A stretch of DNA of 64,000 bases, from assembly GCA_963665785.1 (NCBI GenBank), contig OY762456.1, positions 2,170,001 to 2,234,000 of the forward strand, in the 5' to 3' direction. The notes below the pieces were generated by a model. It was given only the letters and a program-made list of their open reading frames with translations. It was not told the origin of the DNA and ran no database searches. Shown piece by piece: positions 44,281-53,402 of this stretch (its first letter is position 1; each line of letters begins with the position of its first letter). Source of the DNA: UBA7455 sp026713185 (lineage in GTDB: Bacteria > Pseudomonadota > Gammaproteobacteria > Pseudomonadales > Azotimanducaceae). The position numbers and the translations under genes are program-made.

Positions 44281-44889
44281 TTGAGTAAAAAAGCCAGATC
44301 CAGAAATACAGCGAAAATACAGGACAGACTGATTGATGAACTCATCGGTATCTGTAGAGGCGTCATCGCTGGTGGCTATGTTGATGAACAAGAAGCAATT
44401 TTTATAGGTCAGTGGATAGAACAGCACCGGGAAATTGCAGACCGATGGCCAGTCAATCTGGTCTACGCACGTTTGACGGAAATGCTGAAAGACGGCGTTC
44501 TGTCAGGAAACGAACGCAAGGAACTGCTGACGACTCTCAAGGACCTCACAGGTGAGAGTTCACTGTTTCAGGAAGCAAATCGTGCAACTACATTGCCAGT
44601 GGATAAACCGGCGCCGAAGGTGGAATATAAAGGCAAATCGTTCTGTATGACAGGCCGGTTTGTGTTCGGGTCCTTACTGGAATGTGAAGAGACAGTTGCC
44701 GAAATGGGCGGATTGGTAGTGCAATCACCTGGACAGGATACGGATTATCTGGTGATTGGAGAACTTTCCAGTCCAGACTGGGTACATACCACCTTTGGCC
44801 GGAGCATAGAAAAGGGTGTTGAACTACAGGAACAGGGATTCGGGATTAGAATTGTGTCTGAAGAACATTGGGTTAATTCTCTGGGGTAG
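44281..44889 (+). CDS. BRCT-domain protein with helical N-terminal domain
   Basis: About 202 residues from a TTG at 44281, chosen because AGGAG lies about 8 bases upstream. An ATG at 44194 in the same frame would overlap the nitroreductase gene and add 29 residues. The first 100 residues are helical with TerB/tellurite-like spacing (DELIGICRGVIAGGYVDEQE and LKDGVLSGNERKELL). The C-terminal BRCT domain (about 115-200) has GKSFCMTGRFVFGS, AEMGGLVVQS and VVSEEHW-type ends (RIVSEEHWVNSL), like the BRCT of NAD-dependent DNA ligase. No ligase or nuclease domain is attached. A phosphopeptide or DNA-end binding role in repair is possible. Confidence 0.8.
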   Translation: MSKKARSRNTAKIQDRLIDELIGICRGVIAGGYVDEQEAIFIGQWIEQHREIADRWPVNLVYARLTEMLKDGVLSGNERKELLTTLKDLTGESSLFQEANRATTLPVDKPAPKVEYKGKSFCMTGRFVFGSLLECEETVAEMGGLVVQSPGQDTDYLVIGELSSPDWVHTTFGRSIEKGVELQEQGFGIRIVSEEHWVNSLG

Positions 44890-44929
44890 TCAATGAATGG
44901 AGCCTGAGTCCATGAAGGGTTATACTTGG

Positions 44930-45036
<107 letters not shown>

Positions 45037-45157
45037 TCAGCACTTACCTGTCATTGAATGGTTCTGGATATCGGTGTTCATTTAAGGTCTGAATTCCTGG
45101 ATATATCACTATTGGACGGTTCAGGACCGATAATTCCCCCTAAAAGGTCCATAACTG

Positions 45158-45185
45158 TTGACTTTGGTAAAGATGATAATAAACT
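45158..45185 (+). promoter_or_regulatory. Candidate promoter for the cold-shock gene
   Basis: TTGACT (45158-45163) and TAAACT (45180-45185) separated by 16 bases. It implies a leader of about 130 nt before the start codon at 45324, in keeping with the long structured leaders of cspA-type mRNAs. The rest of 45037-45323 holds nothing else I can support. Confidence 0.35.
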
Positions 45186-45323
45186 GCTCCCGTACGAAAG
45201 AAGTGTTTGGTCCATTCTCTGCTGATTCGAAGTTTAATCCTCGTCCTGAAGTATTTGAGTACCAATGATTTTTTTCCAATATTTGCCGATGGTGCAAATT
45301 GTTTAGTAGCTTAGGATATGATT

Positions 45324-45533
45324 ATGTCAGAGAAAGTAAGTGGTACAGTGAAGTGGTTCAATGAGTCGAAAGGTTTTGGATTTATTGAACGTAAATCCGG
45401 TCCGGATGTTTTTGTTCACTTCAGTGCTATTGTAGGATCCGGTTTTAAAACCCTTCAGGAAGGGCAACCGGTTGAGTTTGAGATTACCCAGAGTCAGAAA
45501 GGTCCCCAGGCGGAGAATCTGGTCCCGCTGTAA
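45324..45533 (+). CDS. Cold-shock protein, CspA family
   Basis: 69 residues from the ATG at 45324, where AGGA lies 8 bases upstream (an ATG two codons earlier, at 45318, is within that site). A single cold-shock OB fold: GTVKWFNESKGFGFIERKSG has RNP1 (KGFGFI) and VFVHFSAI has RNP2. It binds single-stranded RNA and DNA as a chaperone or antiterminator. Whether it is cold-induced cannot be told. The leader is long (see candidate promoter). Confidence 0.95.
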   Translation: MSEKVSGTVKWFNESKGFGFIERKSGPDVFVHFSAIVGSGFKTLQEGQPVEFEITQSQKGPQAENLVPL

Positions 45534-45958
45534 GTTCGTCGCACCACGTGGATACTGTTTCTTTTTACGGTTTCCAACAGTTGTAATAATCTGAATAAGA
45601 ATCTTTGTAGACCAGCACAGGTCAGAGTAAACCAAATAGCCCGGCTTTTTGGATTTCCGTTTGATAAAACGTAACGCTACGATTTAACAAACGTGTGTTA
45701 TGTTCCACCAACCCTGTAAAGGGGGGTGCGGCATAGACCTGTACTGTTAACTGATAGATTCCAAAGAATATACAAAAATATACTTTGTCTGAGAATGACT
45801 TCCCGGACGGAACCCTTTGTGTTGTGTTTTTAACTGATACAGTGATTGTATATAATATCGCCGTGTCAGTGGGAGTACATCATTATCGGGAGGCATATTA
45901 ATTATCCCTGATCCTCAGGGTGATGTTTTGTGACATGATGATGTTAGTACTGTTGGAA
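45534..45958. other. Intergenic region between the cold-shock gene and tRNA-Leu
   Basis: 425 bases without a protein gene. A possible weak terminator follows the cold-shock gene: CCAAATAGCCCGGCTTTTTGG (45633-45653), in which AGCC/GGCT pair and a T-rich tail follows. A TATAAT box at 45851-45856 with a TTTTAA-like element 17 bases upstream may drive the tRNA. A perfect hairpin CCCTGA-TCC-TCAGGG lies at 45906-45920. Nothing else is recognisable. Confidence 0.5.
45828..45856 (+). promoter_or_regulatory. Candidate promoter for tRNA-Leu
   Basis: A consensus -10 TATAAT at 45851-45856 with a poor -35 (TTTTAA, 45828-45833) at 17-base spacing. It starts transcription about 95 nt before the tRNA. The 5' leader would contain the hairpin at 45906-45920. 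Confidence 0.4.
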
Positions 45959-46040
<82 letters not shown>

Positions 46041-46106
46041 CCGGATTTATCTGATCGGGTCTATTGACTGAACAACCGACGAAATATCGACAAGACAAGG
46101 TACGCC

Positions 46107-47444
46107 ATGCAAGTAACGCTTGAGACTACTTCCGGGTTGGAACGAAAAATGCGCGTTATTATTCCCGCCGATCAACTGAAAACGGGAATTGAAGCCAGGC
46201 TTGAAGAAGTCAAACGGAAAGCTCGGATCAATGGTTTCAGGCCAGGAAAGATACCTTTGCGCGAAGTGAAACGCAGATTTGGTGAGGGTATCCTGCGGGA
46301 AGTGTCCTCGGAAATAATGCAGGATTCATTGAACCAGGCTTATGTTCAGGAGTCGGTCACACCTGTTGGAATGCCTCAAATCGAAGATGTCGTTCTGGCA
46401 GAGGGTCAGGACCTGGAATACACGGCAATCTTTGAAATATTACCAAACATAAAACCCAATGATTTTTCGTTGATTAATGTGGAGAAACCCATTGTTCAGG
46501 TTAATGATCAGGATATTGACCAGATGGTAGAACAGCTTCGGCAACAACGGGTTGAATATTCTGAAGTGGACCGTGCCGCGAAAGTTGATGACAGGGTTAA
46601 CATTGACTATGAAGGTTTCGTCAATGGAAAACCTCTTGACGGGGAGAATCTGTCCGGTTCAAAAAATATGGATATCGTCGTTGGTTCCAACAGCATGATT
46701 CCAGGCTTTGAAGACAACTTGATCGGATGTCAGGCGGGCGAACACAAAGATATCGAATTGCAGTTTCCTGAGAACTATCACAATGAAGCCATTGCCAGCC
46801 AGCCAGTGGAATTCAAGGTGGATATCAACAGTGTTTCCGAACCAGTGCTACCTGAACTGGATGATGAGTTCTTTGAACTATTCGGTATTACGGAAGGGGG
46901 CAATTCAGCATTTAGGGATGAGGTCAGGAAAAATATGAACAGGGAGTTGGAAGTAGTGGTCCAACGTCGGATCAATTCCCAGGTGATTGACGGACTTATT
47001 GCCTCGAATGAATTGGAAATACCCCAGTCACTGGTTGCTGCAGAGACCGAACGAATGAGGCATGAAGCCATGCATATGCTGGGCCGACACAATCATGATG
47101 ACACCGATTCCCCCGGGCTTCCGGCAGAGATGTTTGTAGAAGCTGCTGTCAAACGTGTCAAGTCAGGTCTGATTTTTAACGCTATAGTGGAAGATCTTTC
47201 AGTGCAGGCAGACAAAAACCGGGTCAGGACCGCCATAATGGAAATTGCCAGAACCTATGAGGACCCACAAGAGGTCGTCAGCTACTACTACTCAAACGAA
47301 GAACAACTCAAAGAGATCGAAAATAGAGTTGTTGAGGACCAGGTAATTGATCAAATACTGGAGGAAGCGAATGTTTCCGAGATTCTGATGTCATATGAGG
47401 AAGCTGTAAAACCAGTTGAGAACAATAATAAATCAGCCTCCTAG
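46107..47444 (+). CDS. tig: Trigger factor, ribosome-associated chaperone and peptidyl-prolyl isomerase
   Basis: 445 residues. The N-terminal ribosome-binding domain has the signature GFRPGKIPLREVKRRFG. The central FKBP domain (about 155-240, DRVNIDYEGFVNGKPLDGEN) and the helical C-terminal arms follow. It folds nascent chains at the ribosome exit. First gene of the conserved tig-clpP-clpX-lon-hupB-ppiD order. The stop codon lies within an 11-base sequence (47434-47444) identical to the end of the MITE-like repeats found downstream. Confidence 0.97.
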   Translation: MQVTLETTSGLERKMRVIIPADQLKTGIEARLEEVKRKARINGFRPGKIPLREVKRRFGEGILREVSSEIMQDSLNQAYVQESVTPVGMPQIEDVVLAEGQDLEYTAIFEILPNIKPNDFSLINVEKPIVQVNDQDIDQMVEQLRQQRVEYSEVDRAAKVDDRVNIDYEGFVNGKPLDGENLSGSKNMDIVVGSNSMIPGFEDNLIGCQAGEHKDIELQFPENYHNEAIASQPVEFKVDINSVSEPVLPELDDEFFELFGITEGGNSAFRDEVRKNMNRELEVVVQRRINSQVIDGLIASNELEIPQSLVAAETERMRHEAMHMLGRHNHDDTDSPGLPAEMFVEAAVKRVKSGLIFNAIVEDLSVQADKNRVRTAIMEIARTYEDPQEVVSYYYSNEEQLKEIENRVVEDQVIDQILEEANVSEILMSYEEAVKPVENNNKSAS

Positions 47445-47555
47445 TTGAAGTTGATTCATATTCTCCCGGGATCAATTTTTTTCCTGAAGTTGAATTCCGC
47501 AGAAATCATCCCCATATTTCATTAAAGTTTTACTGGAACAGAGAACCAGAGCATA

Positions 47556-48203
47556 GTGAGTAAAATGAATAGAATGAATGAGAATCCCCAGATATCAGGG
47601 CTTGGTCTGATCCCGATGGTCCTGGAACAGACGGCGCGAGGAGAACGGTCCTATGATATTTATTCACGACTGTTGAAAGATCGCATCATATTTATTGTGG
47701 GCCCTATAGACGACAACGTTGCCAACCTGGTTTGTGCACAATTATTGTTTGCGGACCACGAGAATGCCGACAAGGAAGTACAGATTTACATCAATTCGCC
47801 GGGAGGGTCAGTGACAGCGGGTTTGTCGATATACGATACCATGCAGTTTATAAACTGCGAAGTTCGCACATTGTGTCTTGGGCAGGCGGCAAGCATGGGA
47901 GCTCTGTTGCTTGCCAGTGGAACAAAAGGCAAACGAATCTGCCTGCCGAATTCACGGGTGATGATTCATCAACCGAGCGGTGGTTCTCAGGGACAGGCTT
48001 CCGATATAGAAATCCAGGCCAGAGAAATTTTGTATATGCGCCAAAGAATGAATGAGATCCTCGCCCAGCATACCGGTAAATCGGTGGAAGAAGTTGCCGC
48101 GGATACTGAGAGGGACAACTTCATGACGCCTGAAGAAGCCATTCAGTACGGCATTATTGATGAGATCAAGAAAACCAGGGAGTCAGAGTTTACATCCAGT
48201 TAG
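47556..48203 (+). CDS. clpP: ATP-dependent Clp protease proteolytic subunit
   Basis: 215 residues. Serine protease triad by family alignment: S113 in GQAASMGALLLAS, H138 in RVMIHQPSGG, and D187 in ERDNFM. A GTG at 47556 is the furthest start in frame. ATGs at 47565 and 47574 are equally plausible, as none has a strong ribosome site. It forms the 14-mer that degrades substrates fed by ClpX (or ClpA). The clpX gene lies 371 bases downstream, separated by the first MITE-like element. Confidence 0.97.
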   Translation: MSKMNRMNENPQISGLGLIPMVLEQTARGERSYDIYSRLLKDRIIFIVGPIDDNVANLVCAQLLFADHENADKEVQIYINSPGGSVTAGLSIYDTMQFINCEVRTLCLGQAASMGALLLASGTKGKRICLPNSRVMIHQPSGGSQGQASDIEIQAREILYMRQRMNEILAQHTGKSVEEVAADTERDNFMTPEEAIQYGIIDEIKKTRESEFTSS

Positions 48204-48214
48204 TTCATGGCACA

Positions 48215-48383
48215 CCTAGGAGGCTGTCCGGGAACTGCGACCGTAGCGAGGGCGAGACTGATTGAGTCATATTTTTTGGTTATTTGAGGCAAATATTGTA
48301 CATATTGAACGAAAATGAGCGGAAAATATGGCCAATCAGGCTTGTCCGCAGTAGGTCAGTCTGTTCTCGGACAGCCTCCTAGG
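48215..48383. mobile_element. MITE-like element, copy 1 (between clpP and clpX)
   Basis: A 169-base element bounded by near-perfect terminal inverted repeats of 21 bases with one mismatch, left end CCTAGGAGGCTGTCCG, right end its reverse complement at 48363-48383. The interior is AT-rich in the middle and carries no protein gene. A second copy lies at 53075-53229. It is too short to encode a transposase and so is non-autonomous. The CCTAGG at each tip could be the target site duplicated (CTAG) plus the first bases of the repeats. The rest of 48204-48574 has nothing further. Confidence 0.8.
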
Positions 48384-48574
48384 ACAAGAACTGGATGGTT
48401 TTGGTCTGTATTGCGTGAACAAAGTACTAAGGGTATTTTGTGTTTAACAATAGCATTCAAAGGGTTTGATAAGTGAAACTGGAAGCTTTCCATCAAAAAT
48501 GGTCTAATATCTGATGCCAGATGAAGCTGGTTTTGGACCATCACAAATTCTGCAGTTACATTCAAGGTGCAAGT

Positions 48575-49852
48575 ATGTCAAATGATCGGAGAGGTAGTAA
48601 CGGAGATGAGACAGTTCTGAAGTGTAACTTTTGCCACAAGAGCCAGCATGATGTCCTTAAACTTATCGCTGGTCCACAGGTTTTTATCTGTGACGATTGT
48701 GTGGGACTCTGTAATGAAATCATTCGTGAAGAACTTCAGGATAGTGCAGAAAACCGGGAGGGTAAATCACTCCCAACGCCTGAGGAAATCAAGGATATCC
48801 TTGATGAGTATGTTATTGGACAACACCGGGCCAAAAAAATCCTCTCAGTGGCCGTTTACAACCATTATAAACGCCTGAATTATGCCGGGAAGAAAGATGA
48901 TGTGGAGTTGCAAAAAAGCAATATCCTGCTTATTGGTCCAACAGGCGTGGGCAAAACTCTCCTTGCCGAGACTCTGGCCAGATTGCTTGAGGTTCCCTTT
49001 ACCATTGCCGATGCGACCACTTTGACCGAGGCAGGTTATGTGGGTGAGGATGTAGAAAACATTATTCAGAAACTGTTGCAGAAATGTGACTACGATGTAG
49101 ACAAAGCACAGATGGGTATCGTTTATATCGATGAAATCGACAAAATCTCAAGAAAATCCGATAACCCTTCTATTACACGAGATGTCTCAGGAGAGGGTGT
49201 TCAGCAAGCACTGCTGAAGCTGATAGAGGGTACTGTGGCATCGGTACCGCCTCAGGGTGGTCGGAAACATCCCCAACAGGAATTCCTGCAGGTCGATACA
49301 ACAAACATTCTGTTTATATGTGGTGGTGCATTTTCAGGTCTTGACAAGGTCATTCTGGATCGGTCAGACCAAAGTGGCATTGGCTTCAATGCTAACGTAC
49401 AAACCAGAGAATCCAGGAAGAACCTTGGCGAAACCCTGAGAAAAGTGGAACCGGAAGATCTGGTCAGGTACGGTCTGATTCCGGAATTTGTAGGTCGTTT
49501 ACCGGTTACAGCGACACTCGAAGAACTTGATGTGGATGCATTGGTCAGGATTTTGCAGGAACCGAAGAATGCCTATGCCAAACAGTATGCCAAACTGTTT
49601 GACATGGAGAATGTAGAACTGGACTTCCGTGAAGACGCTCTCGTTGCAGTTGCCACTAAAGCCATGGATCGTAAGACAGGCGCCAGAGGATTGCGGTCGA
49701 TTCTTGAAGATGTCTTGCTGGAAGTGATGTATCGGATTCCATCTGAAACAGAAGTGTCTAAAGTCATCATTGATGAAAATGTCATCAAAGGTTCTTCTGA
49801 GCCCATGCTGATTTATGAAAATCAGGACATGCAAAAAGCCTTACCGAAGTAG
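48575..49852 (+). CDS. clpX: ClpX, ATP-dependent unfoldase for ClpP
   Basis: 425 residues from the ATG at 48575, preceded by AAGGTG (the frame opens earlier at 48521 but the family starts here). The zinc-binding domain has LKCNFCHKSQHDV and FICDDCVGLC. The AAA+ module has Walker A GPTGVGKTLLAE and Walker B IVYIDEIDKIS, with the RKLIGF-like IGF loop (QSGIGFNANV) that docks ClpP. It unfolds tagged substrates for ClpP. In many relatives clpP and clpX are one operon. Here the MITE-like insertion occupies the gap. Confidence 0.97.
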   Translation: MSNDRRGSNGDETVLKCNFCHKSQHDVLKLIAGPQVFICDDCVGLCNEIIREELQDSAENREGKSLPTPEEIKDILDEYVIGQHRAKKILSVAVYNHYKRLNYAGKKDDVELQKSNILLIGPTGVGKTLLAETLARLLEVPFTIADATTLTEAGYVGEDVENIIQKLLQKCDYDVDKAQMGIVYIDEIDKISRKSDNPSITRDVSGEGVQQALLKLIEGTVASVPPQGGRKHPQQEFLQVDTTNILFICGGAFSGLDKVILDRSDQSGIGFNANVQTRESRKNLGETLRKVEPEDLVRYGLIPEFVGRLPVTATLEELDVDALVRILQEPKNAYAKQYAKLFDMENVELDFREDALVAVATKAMDRKTGARGLRSILEDVLLEVMYRIPSETEVSKVIIDENVIKGSSEPMLIYENQDMQKALPK

Positions 49853-49933
49853 CCGTATCTCAGCACGGCATAAAAAAATCTACTGCCAACAGAAAATTCA
49901 ATCACTTCCTTCGTGAAGGAACAGGGGAGTAAT

Positions 49934-52354
49934 ATGGTGAATTCAAAAGATATACCGGTTGTAACACTAAAGGATATGGTGGTATATCCTTTTGCGGTAC
50001 AAGCATTATTCATAGGAACCGAGAAATCCATCAGGGCTCTTGATTCTGCTCTGGATATCGATGAAGGGAAGAAAATACTGCTTGTCGCCAAGATCGACCC
50101 GGAGAAAGAGGACCCCGGGGTGAACGATTTATATCGCATTGGTACAGTTGCCAGGATACTTCAGCGAATCCGTATACCGGATGGGACTGTCAAAATACTC
50201 GTCGAGGGAAAGAACAGGGCCTCCATCACAAATATAAGTAATGGCGAATCGTTTTTTTCCGCGGATGTAGAACTATTTTCTGAAGAGTCAGAACATCAGG
50301 ACGAGGTAGAGGCAGAAGTCGAGGCGGGGATTCGATCCCTGATGAAGATTTTTGATCGGTATGCACAGCTAAGCAAGAAAATTTCACCGGAAGTAATGTC
50401 ATCCTTATCCAATATCAGTGACCCGAGTAGACTTGTGGATACAATTGCGGCTCAGTTAACCAGCTTCAAGTTGGAGCAGAAACAGAGAATACTTGAGATC
50501 GTCAATCTAAAGGACAGAATCAGTTACATGCTGAATCTGCTGGAAGGTGAGATTGATCTGTTCAATGTTGAAAAACGCATTCGTGGCCGGGTAAAAAAAC
50601 AGATGGAGAAAAGCCAGCGCGAGTATTATCTCAATGAGCAGATGAAGGCTATTCAAAAGGAACTTGGTGACATGGATGATGTGCCGAATGAACTGGAGGA
50701 AATGCAGAAAAAACTGGATTCATCGGGCATGCCGAAAGATGCAAAGGTAAAAACCGGTAACGAAATCAAGAAGTTGAAAATGATGTCGCCAATGTCTGCC
50801 GAGGCGACTGTAGTGCGTAGCTATATTGACTGGATGTTGAATACGCCGTGGAAAAAACGATCGAAGGTAAGAACTGATATCGTTGCTGCGGAAAAAGTTC
50901 TGGAAGCTGACCACTATGGTCTGGTGGAAGTAAAGGACCGTATTCTGGAATATCTCGCTGTTCAGGAAAGGGTACGTAAGATCAAAGGGCCTGTTTTGTG
51001 CCTGGTGGGACCTCCTGGTGTAGGTAAAACCTCATTGGGAGAGTCCATTGCCCGGGCGACCAATCGGAAGTTTGTACGGATGTCATTGGGTGGCGTTCGT
51101 GATGAAGCGGAAATTCGTGGGCACCGACGTACCTACATAGGATCAATGCCTGGTAAAATCATTCAAAAACTGGCAAAGTGCGGTGTAAGGAATCCATTGT
51201 TTCTTCTGGATGAAATCGACAAGATAGGTCAGGACCACCGTGGTGACCCAGCTTCTGCATTACTGGAAGTGCTGGATCCTGAACAGAACAACACGTTCAA
51301 TGATCATTACATGGAAGTTGACTATGATCTTTCGGAGGTTATGTTCATTTGTACTTCAAATTCAATCAATATTCCTCCGGCACTTCTGGACCGGATGGAG
51401 ACTATTCGTATTCCCGGATATACGGAGGATGAAAAACTCAACATCGCTACCCGGTATCTGATACCCAAGCAAATAAAAAACAATGGTGTTGCTGATGATG
51501 AACTGGAAATTACCAATGATACAGTCATTGATCTGATTAGATTCTATACCCGTGAGGCAGGGGTGCGGGGGTTGGAACGAGAAATTGCAAAAATTTGCCG
51601 CAAAGTTGTCAAGGAAAATGCGTTGGCCACCGAAAAACAGGAGACCAGTCGCAGGATCACCAGCGATGCACTGGAAGAGTATTCCGGAGTTCGAAAATTC
51701 AACTATGGTCGTGCTGAGGAAATGGACCAGGTGGGCCAGGTTACGGGTTTGGCGGTTACCAGTGTTGGTGGGGAACTGCTCAGTATTGAGGCAGTGGCAG
51801 TCAAAGGCAAGGGAAGGACGGAAAAAACCGGATCTTTGGGAGATGTCATGCAGGAGTCAATTCAGGCTGCCATGACCGTGGTGCGTTCCCGTGCTGCAGT
51901 CCTTGGGATATCTCCGGATTTCCACGAAGTGCAAGACATCCACATTCACATCCCTGAAGGTGCAACTCCGAAGGACGGTCCGAGCGCCGGTATAGCTTTG
52001 TGTACTGCAATTGTTTCAGTACTGACCGATATTCCGGCGCATTCAGATGTTGCGATGACTGGCGAGATCACCCTGCGTGGTCAGGTGTTACCGATTGGTG
52101 GTCTGAAAGAAAAATTGCTTGCTGCGCATCGAGGTGGCATTAGAAAAGTGTTGATTCCTGATGAGAATCAACGGGATCTCAAGGAAATTCCAGACAACAT
52201 CAAGATTGATTTGGATATCAAACCAGTCAAGTGGATTGACGAAGTACTGGAAATTGCACTACAGAGGATGCCGAAGCCTCTGGATGGAGAAGTGATTCCT
52301 AAACCTGAATCCACCACTGATAGTGATGAAAATCACAGAATCAGTACTCATTAG
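49934..52354 (+). CDS. lon: ATP-dependent Lon protease
   Basis: 806 residues from the ATG at 49934, where GGGGAG lies 8 bases upstream. The N-terminal LON domain (PVVTLKDMVVYPFAVQ) leads into the AAA+ module with Walker A GPPGVGKTSLGES and Walker B LFLLDEIDKIGQD. The C-terminal protease domain holds the Ser-Lys dyad S684 (DGPSAGIAL) and K727 (GGLKEK). It degrades misfolded and regulatory proteins. It is followed by an intergenic hairpin and hupB, as in E. coli. Confidence 0.98.
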   Translation: MVNSKDIPVVTLKDMVVYPFAVQALFIGTEKSIRALDSALDIDEGKKILLVAKIDPEKEDPGVNDLYRIGTVARILQRIRIPDGTVKILVEGKNRASITNISNGESFFSADVELFSEESEHQDEVEAEVEAGIRSLMKIFDRYAQLSKKISPEVMSSLSNISDPSRLVDTIAAQLTSFKLEQKQRILEIVNLKDRISYMLNLLEGEIDLFNVEKRIRGRVKKQMEKSQREYYLNEQMKAIQKELGDMDDVPNELEEMQKKLDSSGMPKDAKVKTGNEIKKLKMMSPMSAEATVVRSYIDWMLNTPWKKRSKVRTDIVAAEKVLEADHYGLVEVKDRILEYLAVQERVRKIKGPVLCLVGPPGVGKTSLGESIARATNRKFVRMSLGGVRDEAEIRGHRRTYIGSMPGKIIQKLAKCGVRNPLFLLDEIDKIGQDHRGDPASALLEVLDPEQNNTFNDHYMEVDYDLSEVMFICTSNSINIPPALLDRMETIRIPGYTEDEKLNIATRYLIPKQIKNNGVADDELEITNDTVIDLIRFYTREAGVRGLEREIAKICRKVVKENALATEKQETSRRITSDALEEYSGVRKFNYGRAEEMDQVGQVTGLAVTSVGGELLSIEAVAVKGKGRTEKTGSLGDVMQESIQAAMTVVRSRAAVLGISPDFHEVQDIHIHIPEGATPKDGPSAGIALCTAIVSVLTDIPAHSDVAMTGEITLRGQVLPIGGLKEKLLAAHRGGIRKVLIPDENQRDLKEIPDNIKIDLDIKPVKWIDEVLEIALQRMPKPLDGEVIPKPESTTDSDENHRISTH

Positions 52355-52490
52355 GAGCACAGTCTTATATGATTACAAACAAGATCAGGGCTACTGGTGA
52401 TCGAGATTTAAAATGACTCACGCTAACATGCCTGGAATTCTTGACAGTCATTGCAGGCAGTTGGTATAAGGTTGTTTGAGTGTCAGGAAT

Positions 52491-52514
52491 CTGTAAAGGA
52501 AGTATCTTTTACAG
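52491..52514 (+). other. Ten-base-pair hairpin upstream of hupB
   Basis: CTGTAAAGGA and TCTTTTACAG pair over 10 positions (one G-T) around an AGTA loop. It lies between lon and hupB, about 75 bases before the hupB start. It is AT-rich and lacks a T-tract, so it does not look like a standard terminator. An operator or leader structure for hupB is possible. The other 200 bases of the lon-hupB gap show nothing I can name. Confidence 0.45.
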
Positions 52515-52588
52515 TTTAAGCAAAACTCAGAACGAATCTACAGGCACCGATTAAGGCGCTAATATGAACTACGATAAAGGGGTTTAGA

Positions 52589-52861
52589 GTGAATAAACAA
52601 GAGTTGATTGAGAATATTGCGGTATCCGTCGATATCACTAAAGCGGATGCAGGTCGGGCATTGGATTCAGTTATTGATTCGATTACAGACTCACTCAGGA
52701 AAGGTGATTCTGTATCATTAGTAGGATTTGGTACGTTTTCTGTACGTAGCAGAGCGGCAAGAACCGGTCGAAATCCGCAGACGGGTGAGTCAATCCAGAT
52801 AGCCGCGGCTCAGGTTCCTGCATTTAAAGCAGGTAAAGCACTCAGGGATGCAGTCAACTAG
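52589..52861 (+). CDS. hupB: DNA-binding protein HU, beta-type
   Basis: 90 residues from a GTG at 52589, no other start giving full length. HU signatures: GFGTFSVRSRAARTGRNPQT (beta-arm with the conserved RxxRxGRNPQTGE) and the closing AFKAGKALRDAVN. It bends and compacts DNA as a homo- or heterodimer. Position after lon matches hupB in E. coli. Confidence 0.96.
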   Translation: MNKQELIENIAVSVDITKADAGRALDSVIDSITDSLRKGDSVSLVGFGTFSVRSRAARTGRNPQTGESIQIAAAQVPAFKAGKALRDAVN

Positions 52862-53057
52862 TCTCAGCCGCTGATAGCGACAGAGACGTACAAGACGATC
52901 CAGAAATATCTTCGTTTGTAAATAATGTAGTAATCAGGCAACCAGAATCTGACTACTTGGACGGGCTCAGGAATCCTGACCACCTGAGCATAACCAATTC
53001 TCTTCCTGATTTATTGCGCTGGGTTAATCATTTGGAACTGTCAAGTATCTGGACAGC

Positions 53058-53091
53058 CCGGGAGGCTGCCCGAGCCGGGAGGCTGCCCGAG
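53058..53091. repeat. Tandem duplication of the left MITE end
   Basis: The 17-base unit CCGGGAGGCTGCCCGAG occurs twice in immediate succession (53058-53074 and 53075-53091). The second is the left terminus of MITE copy 2. The first is preceded by GGACAGCC, the sequence of a right terminus, as if two ends once abutted. This suggests remnants of a neighbouring copy or an abortive excision. Confidence 0.7.
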
Positions 53092-53229
53092 GACTGCGAC
53101 CGTAGCGAGGGCGAGACTGATTGAGTCATATTTTTTGGTTATTTGAGGCAAATATTGTACATATTAAACGAAAATAAGCGGAAAATATGGCCACGCAGTA
53201 GGTCAGTCTGTTCTCGGACAGCCTCCTAG
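53075..53229. mobile_element. MITE-like element, copy 2 (between hupB and ppiD)
   Basis: About 155 bases, the same family and orientation as copy 1 at 48215-48383. The interior is near-identical over about 100 bases (ACTGCGACCGTAGCGAGGGC, then ATTTTTTGGTTATTTGAGGC) apart from two G-to-A changes and a deletion of about 12 bases before the right end. The right terminus CGGACAGCCTCCTAG matches copy 1. The left terminus has drifted to GGGAGGCTGCCCGAGG. No coding capacity. The whole hupB-ppiD gap is 541 bases, and outside this element only the end duplication at 53058 stands out. Confidence 0.78.
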
Positions 53230-53402
53230 AGTGTTGAAGCTGATACATTGAAAGTAATGTATTCTCTTTTTGCGCTGATTCTTACCAGTTGGGAATTCCG
53301 ATTGGGGTTTTCAGGTAAATTTCCTGACTCCTGATAATACCGCATTATAGAAAACACAGGGTGTAGTCAGGACCAGGGTGGTATGGAACATAGAGGCAGC
53401 CG

